Origin: Bacteroidota bacterium | Lineage (GTDB): Bacteria; Bacteroidota; Bacteroidia; Chitinophagales; Chitinophagaceae | Direction: 5' to 3' | Assembly (NCBI GenBank): GCA_023423285.1 | Contig: JAFAFV010000088.1 | Coordinates: 1 to 25,331, forward strand | Length of the DNA stretch: 25,331 nt | Made by a program: the position numbers and the translations under genes | Part shown: in pieces, positions 12,924 to 21,441 of the stretch | How positions within the stretch are numbered: the stretch's first letter is position 1 | Layout: every line of letters starts with the position of its first letter | The notes under the pieces: generated by a model | Database searches by the model: none | What the model saw: only the letters and a program-made list of their open reading frames with translations | What the model was told of the DNA's origin: nothing

Positions 12924-15743
12924 ATGAGTACAATTAACCTGATGAAAACAAGACTGCTGTTTGTACTGTGTTTGTTCGCAGGCATGGCTGCTACAGCGCA
13001 GGTAAATTTAACCGATAAAATACCCGTTGATCCTAAAGTAAAAATAGGAAAGCTGGAAAACGGCCTGACCTATTACATAAGGGAAAACAAAAAGCCTGAA
13101 CAAAAAGTGGAACTGCGCCTTGTGGTGAATGCAGGCTCTATACAGGAAGACGACGACCAGCAGGGACTGGCGCACATGGCCGAGCACATGGCGTTTAACG
13201 GAACAAAAAATTTTAAGAAAAACGAGATCGTCAGTTTTTTGCAAAGCATTGGGGTGGCTTTTGGCAACGATCTGAATGCCTACACCAGTTTTGATGAGAC
13301 AGTATACATTTTGCCCATCCCAACTGATCAGCCCGGTAACCTTGAAAAAGGTTTTCAGGTGTTGCAAGACTGGGCGCACCAGATCACCTTTCTGGATGAA
13401 GATATTGAAAGCGAACGCGCGGTGATCTTAGAAGAAAGCCGCCTGGGCAAAGGTGCTGAAGATCGCATGTTTCGCAAAACCTATCCTCATCTTTTTGCGG
13501 GAAGCAAATATGCACATCGCCTGCCTATTGGGCTTGATTCTGTAATTAAAAATTTTAATCCTGATGCCATTCGAAGATATTATAAAGAATGGTACCGGCC
13601 AGATTTAATGGCTGTAATTGTTGTAGGTGATGTGCAGGCAGCTAAAGCTGAGGAACTGATTAAAAAACATTTCAGCGGACTAAAAAACCCTGCCAATTCA
13701 AGACCCAGAACGGATGCAGAAGTGCCGGCCTATTCCGAAAACACAGCCACAGTGGTAACAGATAAAGAAGCCACCAATTATATGCTTTCTGTTGCTTACA
13801 GTGCCTTTCCGTCAAAGCAGGCTACAACAGTGAGCGGGTATAAAAATGATCTTTTAAAAAGTATCTATACCTCGCTGCTCAACCAGCGTTTAAATGAATT
13901 GACGCAAAAGGAAAACCCGCCCTTTGTATTTGGCTATACTTATTTTAACAGTTATGCTCGCGGGTACGATCAGTTTAATGCCGGCGCGGCTATTGCCACT
14001 GCCGATGCTGCACAAAAAGGACTTAATGCTTTAATGGAAGAAATTGAACGGGCCAGGCGCTTTGGTTTTACAGAAACAGAATTGAACAGGGCTAAAATGA
14101 GTATGCTGGCTGCCATGGAAAAAGCTTATAACGAGCGTGAAAAAACTGAGTCGGCTAATTATGTAGGAGAATACATTCGTAATTTTTTAGAGCAGGAACC
14201 CATACCCGGCATTGAGGTGGAGTATGCGTATTATAAAACCCTGATCCCGCAAATAACGCTGGCAGATTTAAACGAAGTATCCAGGCTGCTTGAAAAAACG
14301 CCACAGTTTTTTGTATCAATGACAGGCCCTGAAACAAACAACCTGCCACAGGCTGAAAGTCTTATTAGTATTGCCACTGCCGCGGCGGCCGGAAAAGACA
14401 TTAAGCCTTACGAAGAAAAATTAATTGCTACAAAGTTGCTGGCAAATGAGCCGGTGCCCGGCAAGATCATTAAAGAAACGGCTGACACAAAACTTGGTAC
14501 CAAAACCTGGGTGCTGAGTAACGGAACGACCGTTACCTTTAAAAAAACAGATTTTAAAAATGATGAAATACTGATGGGCGCCCGCAGGTTTGGCGGCAAC
14601 AGTAATTATGGAGCAGCCGATAAGTACAATGCGGCTTATGCTTTAAATGTGGTGAATGCAATGGGTTTTGGAGAGTTTTCTCCCACCGATTTACAAAAAG
14701 TTATGGCTGGCAAAGTAGCTACCGCCGGTGCATCTTTTGGCCCCACCACAGATGGCTTTTCGGGCAACAGCAGTGTGAAAGATTTGGAAACTATGTTGCA
14801 GTTATTGTATTTAAAAGCCACATCACCCAGGGTGGATGAGGCATTGTTCAATACCTTTGTTCAAAGAAATAAATCGCAGCTGGCATTTCTGCTGGCAGAT
14901 CCGCAAAATGTTTTTATTGACACGTTGCTAAAAACGGTATATGGTAATCACCCGCTGGCGCCAATTGGTGTGCCCAGGCCTGAGTATTTTGATAAGGTAG
15001 ACATGAACCGTGCCCTGGCTATTTATAAAGAAAGATTTGGCAATGCTTACGGTATGAATTTCGTATTTGTAGGCAGCATTGATGAAGTAACGCTGAAGCC
15101 TCTGGTTGAAGAATACATTGGAGGCTTGCCATCAGTTAAAAAAACATTCAGCTATAAAGACAATGGCCTGCGGCCTGTAAAAGGTGTAAAAGAGATTAAT
15201 GTGAATAAAGGCCAGGCTGATAAAAGCCTTATCCTGTCGATGGTAACGGGTGAAATACCTTATAGCGAAGATTTGGCTTTGCGTGCTTCTGCAGTAAGCG
15301 AGGTGTTAAATATAAGAGTGATTGAAGAATTACGCGAGAAGATACAAGGCATTTATGGCGGTGGCACAAGCATTGGCCTCAATAAATACCCTTATCAAAA
15401 CTATTCTGCTTTTATACAATTGCCAACAGGCCCGGATAAAATAGATACTTTGATAAAAGCAATGAATCAGGAAATTGAAAATATTAAATCGAACGGCCCT
15501 TCTAAAGACAATCTGGATAAGGTAAAATTGCAATGGATTGAAAGCAACCGTACATCCATGAAGCAAAATGGCACGTGGCTGGGCTATATTTTAAGTACAA
15601 CAGTTGAGAACAGAGATGTTGACCGCTTTCTTAATTACGAAAAATATGTGAAGGCATTAACAGTGCAAAGCGTGCAGGATGCAGCAAATAAAATATTCAC
15701 CGGAAAAAACAGGGTTACCGCCGTTTTAAGGCCGGAAAAATAA
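12924..15743 (+). CDS. Secreted two-domain M16 zinc metallopeptidase (PqqL/pitrilysin-like)
   Basis: 939 residues. A signal peptide (Met7 through Ala-Thr-Ala-Gln) shows export to the periplasm or beyond; the ATG at 12942, starting Met-Lys-Thr-Arg-Leu-Leu, may be the true start. The inverted zinc motif His84-Met-Ala-Glu87-His88 and a third ligand Glu164, 76 residues on, define an active N-terminal M16 domain. The second half repeats the fold without the zinc motif, as usual in full-length M16 peptidases, and carries the C-terminal M16 Gly-Gly-Gly-Thr-Ser segment. The family degrades peptides within a closed chamber. It lies 55 bp after rsmI and is closed by a strong terminator. Confidence 0.93.
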   Translation: MSTINLMKTRLLFVLCLFAGMAATAQVNLTDKIPVDPKVKIGKLENGLTYYIRENKKPEQKVELRLVVNAGSIQEDDDQQGLAHMAEHMAFNGTKNFKKNEIVSFLQSIGVAFGNDLNAYTSFDETVYILPIPTDQPGNLEKGFQVLQDWAHQITFLDEDIESERAVILEESRLGKGAEDRMFRKTYPHLFAGSKYAHRLPIGLDSVIKNFNPDAIRRYYKEWYRPDLMAVIVVGDVQAAKAEELIKKHFSGLKNPANSRPRTDAEVPAYSENTATVVTDKEATNYMLSVAYSAFPSKQATTVSGYKNDLLKSIYTSLLNQRLNELTQKENPPFVFGYTYFNSYARGYDQFNAGAAIATADAAQKGLNALMEEIERARRFGFTETELNRAKMSMLAAMEKAYNEREKTESANYVGEYIRNFLEQEPIPGIEVEYAYYKTLIPQITLADLNEVSRLLEKTPQFFVSMTGPETNNLPQAESLISIATAAAAGKDIKPYEEKLIATKLLANEPVPGKIIKETADTKLGTKTWVLSNGTTVTFKKTDFKNDEILMGARRFGGNSNYGAADKYNAAYALNVVNAMGFGEFSPTDLQKVMAGKVATAGASFGPTTDGFSGNSSVKDLETMLQLLYLKATSPRVDEALFNTFVQRNKSQLAFLLADPQNVFIDTLLKTVYGNHPLAPIGVPRPEYFDKVDMNRALAIYKERFGNAYGMNFVFVGSIDEVTLKPLVEEYIGGLPSVKKTFSYKDNGLRPVKGVKEINVNKGQADKSLILSMVTGEIPYSEDLALRASAVSEVLNIRVIEELREKIQGIYGGGTSIGLNKYPYQNYSAFIQLPTGPDKIDTLIKAMNQEIENIKSNGPSKDNLDKVKLQWIESNRTSMKQNGTWLGYILSTTVENRDVDRFLNYEKYVKALTVQSVQDAANKIFTGKNRVTAVLRPEK

Positions 15744-15756
15744 ACTGATTTTCTAC

Positions 15757-15797
15757 AAATAAATCCCGCCGGAAAAAATCAGGCGGGATTTATTTTT
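15757..15797. terminator. Bidirectional terminator between convergent genes
   Basis: A perfect 14-bp stem (15757-15770 with 15782-15795) with an 11-base loop has an A-run on the left arm and a T-run after the right arm, so it can end transcripts from both sides. It lies between the M16 peptidase stop (15743) and the thiolase stop (15799). Confidence 0.9.
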
Positions 15798-15798
15798 G

Positions 15799-16977
15799 TC
15801 AGATATTTTCGATTACCATAGCGCTGGCACCGCCACCTCCGTTACAAATGCCAGCCGCGCCATATTTTCCGTTTCGCTGCTTTAATACATTAATGAGTGT
15901 AACAATAATTCTGGCACCGCTTGCACCAAGTGGGTGCCCCAGCGATACAGCGCCACCGTTCACATTCACTTTTTGGGGATCAAGCTTCATGCGTTTGCTG
16001 TTTTCAATAGCTACCACACTAAAGGCTTCATTCAATTCCCAGAAATCAATATCGCTCATTTGCAGCCCGGCTTTTTCAACTGCTCTTGGCACGGCAAGCG
16101 ATGGGGTAGTGGTAAACCAGTGTGGCGCCTGTTCTGCATCGGCATAGCTTAAGATTTTAGCAATTGGTTTTAAGCCCAATTGTTCTGATTTCGTTTTACT
16201 GATCAAAACCAAAGCCGCCGCGCCATCATTCATTGTGCTGGCATTGGCAGCAGTTACGGTTCCGTCTTTTTTAAAGGCCGGGTTCAGCGTTAGTATTTTA
16301 TCAAATTTTACATTAAAGGGTTCTTCATCTTGTGCGATCAATAGAGGTTCGCCATTGCGCTGCAAAACCGAAACGGGAACAATTTCACTGTCAAACTTAC
16401 CGCTTACCCAGGCATCATAACTGCGCCTGTAACTCTCAATGGCAAAGGCATCCTGCTCTTCGCGCGAAATATTGCATTCGCCTGCGCAAAGCTCTGCAGC
16501 AAGCCCCATAGCGTTTCCGTCGTATGCATCAGTAAGGCCATCCTTTGCAAGACCGTCAACTAAGATGCTGTTGCCATATTTTTGACCCCAGCGCATGTTA
16601 TCGGTGTAAAAAGGCACATTACTCATGCTTTCCATGCCACCGGCAATCGCCACATCTGCATCGCCCAGCAAAATACTTTGAGTGGCAAACGCTATTGCTT
16701 TCATCCCGCTGGCGCAAACTTTGTTTACCGTTGTGCAATTCACATTATCCGGTAAGCCGGCAAATTTTGCAGCCTGGCGTGTAGGCGCCTGTCCCAGATT
16801 GGCCTGCAATACGCAGCCCATAAAAACCTCATTAATCTGTTTATGGCTGATCCCCGATCTTTCCACAGCAGCCTTTATAATAGCAGCGCCTAACTGTGTG
16901 GCGTTAAAGCTTTTAAGGCTTCCGCCAAAGCTGCCTATTGGTGTGCGTACGGCAGCAAGTACATAAACTTCATTCAT
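15799..16977 (-). CDS. Acetyl-CoA C-acetyltransferase (biosynthetic-type thiolase)
   Basis: 392 residues, the standard length of tetrameric thiolases. Active-site residues sit at canonical positions: nucleophile Cys88 (Asn-Lys-Val-Cys-Ala-Ser-Gly-Met), His348 (Ser-Leu-Gly-His-Pro-Leu-Gly-Ala-Ser-Gly) and Cys378 (Ile-Cys-Asn-Gly-Gly-Gly-Gly), plus Asn-Glu-Ala-Phe. These correspond closely to Cys89/His348/Cys378 of the Zoogloea enzyme. It joins two acetyl-CoA to acetoacetyl-CoA or runs the reverse cleavage at the end of fatty-acid or amino-acid breakdown; the direction cannot be read from sequence. Cytoplasmic, monocistronic by position, with a perfect -7 box just upstream. Confidence 0.94.
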   Translation of the reverse strand: MNEVYVLAAVRTPIGSFGGSLKSFNATQLGAAIIKAAVERSGISHKQINEVFMGCVLQANLGQAPTRQAAKFAGLPDNVNCTTVNKVCASGMKAIAFATQSILLGDADVAIAGGMESMSNVPFYTDNMRWGQKYGNSILVDGLAKDGLTDAYDGNAMGLAAELCAGECNISREEQDAFAIESYRRSYDAWVSGKFDSEIVPVSVLQRNGEPLLIAQDEEPFNVKFDKILTLNPAFKKDGTVTAANASTMNDGAAALVLISKTKSEQLGLKPIAKILSYADAEQAPHWFTTTPSLAVPRAVEKAGLQMSDIDFWELNEAFSVVAIENSKRMKLDPQKVNVNGGAVSLGHPLGASGARIIVTLINVLKQRNGKYGAAGICNGGGGASAMVIENI

Positions 16978-16996
16978 GGTTTTTGTTTTAAGGCAA

Positions 16997-17004
16997 CAAA
17001 TGTA
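16997..17004 (-). promoter_or_regulatory. Candidate -7 element of the thiolase promoter
   Basis: On the - strand it reads TACATTTG, a perfect TAnnTTTG, 19 bp before the thiolase ATG. No TTTG is found at the expected -33 distance. Confidence 0.4.
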
Positions 17005-17133
17005 ACCTATTTAAACGGGAAGCTTTATAGCCAAAAGTAGTTAATAGAACTGTTTAAAAAAGTCGCCAAAATAATTTTATTTGAACGCTTTACAACGAAT
17101 TGAAATGATGAGCATGTCATAGAAATAATGCAG

Positions 17134-17141
17134 TATATTTG
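17134..17141 (+). promoter_or_regulatory. namZ: Candidate -7 element of the namZ promoter
   Basis: TATATTTG matches TAnnTTTG exactly and lies 21 bp before the namZ ATG. No clear -33 partner is visible. Confidence 0.4.
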
Positions 17142-17162
17142 GCTGCTTTTAAAACTTCATGT

Positions 17163-18401
17163 ATGAAACTGATACACTTTTTACTATTTTTTGCTATCGT
17201 AATTCTTTCCTGTGGTTCTTCTCGTCCCGGCATTGCCGATCCTTATGCAAAGGCAAAAGATTCTGCATTTAGTTACAATATTATTACCGGTGCGGATCAA
17301 ACGGAGAAATATATTGATTACCTTAAAAACAAGCGCGTGGGTATTCTTGCCAACCCAACATCGCGCATTGGCAATGTACATCTAGTGGACAGTCTTTTGG
17401 CACGCGGCGTCAATGTTGTAAAAGCTTTTGGCCCCGAACATGGATTTCGTGGAGATGCGTCAGCAGGTGCAAAAGTGAGCGACGATGTAGATGCGAAAAC
17501 AGGTATTCCTGTCATTTCACTTTATGGCACTAAAAGCAAACCAAGCGCGCAAGACCTGGCCAATGTTGACATTATGATCTATGATATACAAGATGTTGGC
17601 TGCAGGTTTTACACGTATATAAATGTGCTGGGCAGATTGATGGAAGCCTGCGCGGAAAATAATAAAGAATTACTGGTACTTGACAGACCTAATCCTAATG
17701 GGTACCTTGTTGATGGTCCTATTTTAGATATGAAACTGAAATCCGGCATTGGCGCTTATCCCATACCAATTGCTCATGGATTAACCGTTGGCGAATTGGC
17801 ACTAATGATAAACGGTGAAGGCTGGTTGCCTAATAAAGCAAAAGCTAATGTAAAGATAATACCGGTTGCAAACTATAATCATGATATGTTGTACACATTA
17901 CCGGTAAAACCGTCGCCAAACCTTAATACACAGCAAAGCATTCTATTGTATCCCTCTGTTTGCCTGTTTGAAGGAACAATAGTAAGCCAGGGCAGAGGCA
18001 CTTATTTCCCTTTTTCAGTATTGGGCGCGCCTGCGCTTAAAGGTAAATACAGTTTCAATTTCACCCCCGTTAGTATAAAAGGCATGGCTGAAACGCCGCT
18101 TCACATGAATAAAGCCTGCTACGGACTTGACCTGCGCAACTATGATATGAGTAATCTGATAAAAGAACGCAAGATCAATATTCAATGGATGATTGACCTG
18201 TACAACGCCTATCCTGATAAGTCGAAATTCTTTGATAAATCTCAAAGCAACCAAATTGGTGATATCAACAAACTGGCCGGTGTCTATGATTTCAAAAAAC
18301 AGATTGAGCAGGGCATGAGTGAAGAAAACATTCGCAAAACCTGGGAACCCGGATTGTCGGCTTATAAACAAATGCGTACAAAATACCTGATCTACCCTTG
18401 A
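17163..18401 (+). CDS. namZ: Exo-beta-N-acetylmuramidase NamZ family lipoprotein (DUF1343, GH171)
   Basis: 412 residues. A lipoprotein signal peptide ends at Leu-Ser-Cys17, so the mature protein is lipid-anchored. DUF1343 signatures: Ala-Asn-Pro-Thr-Ser, Glu92-His-Gly-Phe-Arg-Gly, Tyr-Asp-Ile-Gln-Asp-Val-Gly-Cys-Arg-Phe-Tyr-Thr-Tyr, and Asp174-Arg-Pro-Asn-Pro-Asn-Gly. Characterised members (B. subtilis NamZ/YbbC) release N-acetylmuramic acid from the non-reducing end of peptidoglycan glycans. I chose the ATG at 17163 because it gives a clean lipobox; a TTG eight codons upstream overlaps the promoter-like box. It probably supplies cell-wall sugars, a theme shared with the nag-like cluster 9 kb away, though nothing in the sequence links their control. 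Confidence 0.9.
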   Translation: MKLIHFLLFFAIVILSCGSSRPGIADPYAKAKDSAFSYNIITGADQTEKYIDYLKNKRVGILANPTSRIGNVHLVDSLLARGVNVVKAFGPEHGFRGDASAGAKVSDDVDAKTGIPVISLYGTKSKPSAQDLANVDIMIYDIQDVGCRFYTYINVLGRLMEACAENNKELLVLDRPNPNGYLVDGPILDMKLKSGIGAYPIPIAHGLTVGELALMINGEGWLPNKAKANVKIIPVANYNHDMLYTLPVKPSPNLNTQQSILLYPSVCLFEGTIVSQGRGTYFPFSVLGAPALKGKYSFNFTPVSIKGMAETPLHMNKACYGLDLRNYDMSNLIKERKINIQWMIDLYNAYPDKSKFFDKSQSNQIGDINKLAGVYDFKKQIEQGMSEENIRKTWEPGLSAYKQMRTKYLIYP

Positions 18402-18429
18402 ACAACATCTGAACTATAATCGAAATAAT

Positions 18430-19230
18430 TTGCAGGAGCAGTTTGTAATAAAAAGTGAAAGCAGCATAGACTGCCAGCCGGATGAGCTGGCGTTGCTGGT
18501 GGGGAATGATTATTTTTCTTACGCCATTTTTGTGAATGACCACCTTTGTGAACTGAAGAGATATTATTTGAAGCACACAAGTGTTGATCAACTAAACGGC
18601 ATTCTACAGGCAAATGATGCGCTGAATGCCCCCTTCTCGAAAATCACAACAGCATTTGATTATACGGCTAACACTTTACTACCGGTTGATTTTAATACAG
18701 GAGACAACACACCCTTGTTGTATTTAAACAATGCCGGGCAGCAGGATCACCTGATACATGAAGTAGTTTCGGATTGGGAACTGGCTAACATTTATGCCGT
18801 GCCTTACGAATTGCTGAATTGGGTACTGACGCATTTCCCTTCTTCAAAATTCTGGCATGCACAATCCATACAATTAAAAAATGCGGCAAAAGGCATGGCT
18901 AATGGTTGTATTGATCTGAATGTTCGCGACAAAAATTTCAGTGTTACTGTTACCAGGCACGATCACTTGTTGCTTGCGCAAACTTATTGCTACAGCGCGC
19001 CTGCAGATGTGCTGTTTTACTTATTTAAAATTTGTGAAGTATTTCTACTGCATCAGGAAACAGTTCAGTTGAATATTTCAGGTTTGATAGATAAGCAGTC
19101 TGTGCTTTACAAAACGCTGTACGATTATTTTTTGAACATAACTTTTAAAGAAGCATTATGGCAGCAGGCCGGTGAGTATCCTGCACATTATTTTACTCTT
19201 TTGAACCAGGTAGCGCTATGCGAATCATAA
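18430..19230 (+). CDS. DUF3822 family protein
   Basis: 266 residues, recognised as the Bacteroidota DUF3822 family; function unknown. No signal peptide or membrane segment, so cytoplasmic. No catalytic motif is visible. The start is a TTG at 18430: the frame opens only after a TGA at 18388-18390 and contains no ATG or GTG before the conserved region, so a rare start is required. The 3' end overlaps rsmD by 13 bp. This pairing with rsmD suggests coupled translation and perhaps a link to rRNA modification (inference). Confidence 0.82.
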   Translation: MQEQFVIKSESSIDCQPDELALLVGNDYFSYAIFVNDHLCELKRYYLKHTSVDQLNGILQANDALNAPFSKITTAFDYTANTLLPVDFNTGDNTPLLYLNNAGQQDHLIHEVVSDWELANIYAVPYELLNWVLTHFPSSKFWHAQSIQLKNAAKGMANGCIDLNVRDKNFSVTVTRHDHLLLAQTYCYSAPADVLFYLFKICEVFLLHQETVQLNISGLIDKQSVLYKTLYDYFLNITFKEALWQQAGEYPAHYFTLLNQVALCES

Positions 19231-19781
19231 GTGGAGAATTAGGCGGTAGAAAAATTAACCCGCCAGCAAAGATGCCTTATACAAGGCCTACCACCGATAT
19301 TGCTAAAGAAGGCCTTTTTAACGTGCTACAAAACCGCATTGACTTTGAAGGGATCAACACACTCGATCTGTTTGGTGGCACGGGCAGCATCAGCTACGAG
19401 TTGGCCAGCCGCGGTGCAGGGCATCTTACCATTGTTGAAAAACACAATGTGATGTTCGAGTTCATAAAAAAAATGGCCTCTGTTTTAAAACTTAATAATA
19501 TGCGGGTTTTAAAAATGGATGTATTTAAATTTTTAGAAAGTTGTACAACCCAATACGATTTTATATTTGCTGGGCCGCCTTACGCACTTACTATTATTGA
19601 TGATATTCCAAAAATAATTATAGAAAAGAACCTGCTATCTGATGAAGGCATTTTTGTGCTTGAACATACGCCACGCAACAATTACAAAGATTATAATAAA
19701 TACAGTTTTGAGAAAAATTACGGTACCACTATATTCTCTTTCTTCATTAATAATAAAGCGGATGCTGAAAAAAGAAGCTAG
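19218..19781 (+). CDS. rsmD: RsmD-family 16S rRNA (guanine966-N2)-methyltransferase
   Basis: 187 residues. The start Met-Arg-Ile-Ile-Ser-Gly-Glu-Leu-Gly-Gly-Arg and the Thr-Arg-Pro-Thr-Thr-Asp-Ile-Ala-Lys-Glu segment are classic RsmD. The SAM motif I is Asp-Leu-Phe-Gly-Gly-Thr-Gly-Ser (about 50-57). The family methylates N2 of G966 in helix 31 of 16S rRNA. The catalytic motif IV, normally (Asp/Asn)-Pro-Pro-(Tyr/Phe), reads Gly119-Pro-Pro-Tyr, so the usual acidic residue is missing. The gene overlaps DUF3822 upstream and the cyclo-ligase downstream (20 bp), forming a compact translationally coupled set. Family assignment secure; activity uncertain because of the motif change. Confidence 0.92.
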   Translation: MRIISGELGGRKINPPAKMPYTRPTTDIAKEGLFNVLQNRIDFEGINTLDLFGGTGSISYELASRGAGHLTIVEKHNVMFEFIKKMASVLKLNNMRVLKMDVFKFLESCTTQYDFIFAGPPYALTIIDDIPKIIIEKNLLSDEGIFVLEHTPRNNYKDYNKYSFEKNYGTTIFSFFINNKADAEKRS

Positions 19782-20331
19782 GAAAATTTATAAGCAAAAG
19801 CGAAACGAGATTTCGCCGGTACAGCGCGAAAAATGGAATGACTTGCTTTTGATACAATTTCAAAAGATCAGCCTGCCCTTTATTGACGTGGTCTTTTCTT
19901 ATAAAGCTATGGAAGAATATAGTGAAATTGATACAACTTATATCATCAGATACCTGGGTTTTAGCAATCCGGACTTAAAAAATGCTTACCCGGTTTGCAA
20001 TTTTAATAACTATACTATGAAGGCCGTTGTGGCTGGTAGCGATGATGATTTTATCGTTAATCGCTTTGGCACTTTAGAGCCCTCTGGCAATACAGTACTT
20101 AACGCTGCAGATATTGACCTGGTATTAGTGCCTTTACTTTGTTTCGACAAAAATGGGTACAGGGTTGGGTATGGCAAAGGTTTTTATGATAAATTTCTGG
20201 CAGGATGCCGTGCAGATGCTCTTAAAATTGGACTGAGCTATTTTGAAGCCATAGATACAATAACCGATCGCAATGAGTTTGATGTACCGTTAGATTATTG
20301 TGTCACGCCTGAAAGAGTGTATCGTTTTTAG
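19762..20331 (+). CDS. 5-formyltetrahydrofolate cyclo-ligase
   Basis: 189 residues. It starts Met-Leu-Lys-Lys-Glu-Ala-Arg-Lys at the ATG 19762, within the rsmD 3' end; the frame is open further upstream but that part is rsmD in another frame. The hallmark Gly-Tyr-Gly-Lys-Gly-Phe-Tyr-Asp motif lies near 136-143, with Leu-Val-Leu-Val-Pro-Leu-Leu-Cys-Phe-Asp before it (nucleotide/folate site). The enzyme uses ATP to convert 5-formyl-THF to 5,10-methenyl-THF, returning folate to the active pool. Cytoplasmic, normal family length. The 20-bp overlap with rsmD implies translation coupled to it. Confidence 0.93.
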   Translation: MLKKEARKIYKQKRNEISPVQREKWNDLLLIQFQKISLPFIDVVFSYKAMEEYSEIDTTYIIRYLGFSNPDLKNAYPVCNFNNYTMKAVVAGSDDDFIVNRFGTLEPSGNTVLNAADIDLVLVPLLCFDKNGYRVGYGKGFYDKFLAGCRADALKIGLSYFEAIDTITDRNEFDVPLDYCVTPERVYRF

Positions 20332-20373
20332 GCATTTTCATAAGGCGCGATTGTTTATGAAAATTATTATTTG

Positions 20374-21438
20374 ATGCAATTTAAAAATGTTATGAAACGA
20401 AAATCAAAGCTCTTGCTGCCATTATCATGGTTGTATAAAGCGGGTATTATCATTCATAATAATATTTACCACTGGGGCTGGAAGAAAACAACAAGGTTCG
20501 ATTTGCCCGTAATTTGTGTTGGTAATTTATCAGTGGGTGGAACCGGCAAAACGCCCATGGTGGAGTATTTATTGCGATTGCTGACGCCGCATTATGAAAT
20601 AGCAACCATTAGCCGCGGGTACAAACGCGAAACAACCGGAATGCTGATTGCAAATAAAAACACAACCGCGGCTGAAATAGGTGATGAACCGCTGCAATTC
20701 TATTCAAAATTTCCTGAAACAAAAGTTGTAGTGGCGGAGAGAAGGGTCGAAGCTATTAATACCGCGATGCAACAATTTCCGTCAATTGATGTTATTATAC
20801 TCGACGATGCTTTTCAGCATCGAACTGTTGTTGCAGGGCTGAATATTTTACTAACCGAATACAGTAACCTGTTTGTAAATGATTTTTATTTGCCTGCCGG
20901 ACAGCTAAGAGATCTGAAAAGTAATTATAAGAAGGCGCAGGTAATTGTAGTCACCAAATGCCCGCCAAATCTCACTGTAGTGCAAAAAAATCAGGTTATT
21001 AGCCAGATTGGCCTGCAGGCATTCCAGCAGATTTTCTTTACATGCATCCAATACGGGCAATTGTATGGCATTTTCAATCTTGAAGAAAAAGCCTTGCAGG
21101 ATGTGCAGAACGCGTTAGTTGTGACGGGTATTGCTAACCCCGATCCACTTTTAGACCATCTAAAACGGCATGATATTAGCTTTTCTATTATCAGTTTTTC
21201 AGACCATCACAAGTTTAGCCAAAACGATATTAATACCGTTAAGAGTGCATTTGAAACAATGAAACAACAAAATAAGATCATCATCACTACAGAAAAAGAT
21301 GCGATGCGGTTAAGAGGATTTAAACACAGTTTACAGGAGTTCCCGGTTTTTGCTATTCCTGTTGCGCACCGGTTTTTATTTGAGGAAACTGATGTTTTTA
21401 ATAATATCGTATATCGCTTTATACAAAATAAAAATTAG
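20374..21438 (+). CDS. lpxK: Tetraacyldisaccharide 4'-kinase
   Basis: 354 residues. The Walker A segment Gly50-Asn-Leu-Ser-Val-Gly-Gly-Thr-Gly-Lys-Thr is the characteristic LpxK form. It is followed by Ser-Arg-Gly-Tyr-Lys-Arg, Gly-Asp-Glu-Pro and Leu-Asp-Asp-Ala-Phe-Gln-His-Arg, all family signatures. It phosphorylates the lipid A precursor at the 4' position on the inner membrane; the N-terminal hydrophobic/aromatic segment (Leu-Leu-Pro-Leu-Ser-Trp-Leu-Tyr) is the usual membrane anchor region. The start is ATG 20374; a TTG one codon upstream and an ATG at 20392 are alternatives. rnr begins three bases after the stop, so the two are almost certainly co-transcribed. Confidence 0.95.
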   Translation: MQFKNVMKRKSKLLLPLSWLYKAGIIIHNNIYHWGWKKTTRFDLPVICVGNLSVGGTGKTPMVEYLLRLLTPHYEIATISRGYKRETTGMLIANKNTTAAEIGDEPLQFYSKFPETKVVVAERRVEAINTAMQQFPSIDVIILDDAFQHRTVVAGLNILLTEYSNLFVNDFYLPAGQLRDLKSNYKKAQVIVVTKCPPNLTVVQKNQVISQIGLQAFQQIFFTCIQYGQLYGIFNLEEKALQDVQNALVVTGIANPDPLLDHLKRHDISFSIISFSDHHKFSQNDINTVKSAFETMKQQNKIIITTEKDAMRLRGFKHSLQEFPVFAIPVAHRFLFEETDVFNNIVYRFIQNKN

Positions 21439-21441
21439 TTT

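Noticed and set aside
19642..19761. Upstream extension of the cyclo-ligase reading frame by 40 codons
   Set aside because: It lies wholly within rsmD and is not family-like; the protein begins naturally at the ATG 19762.
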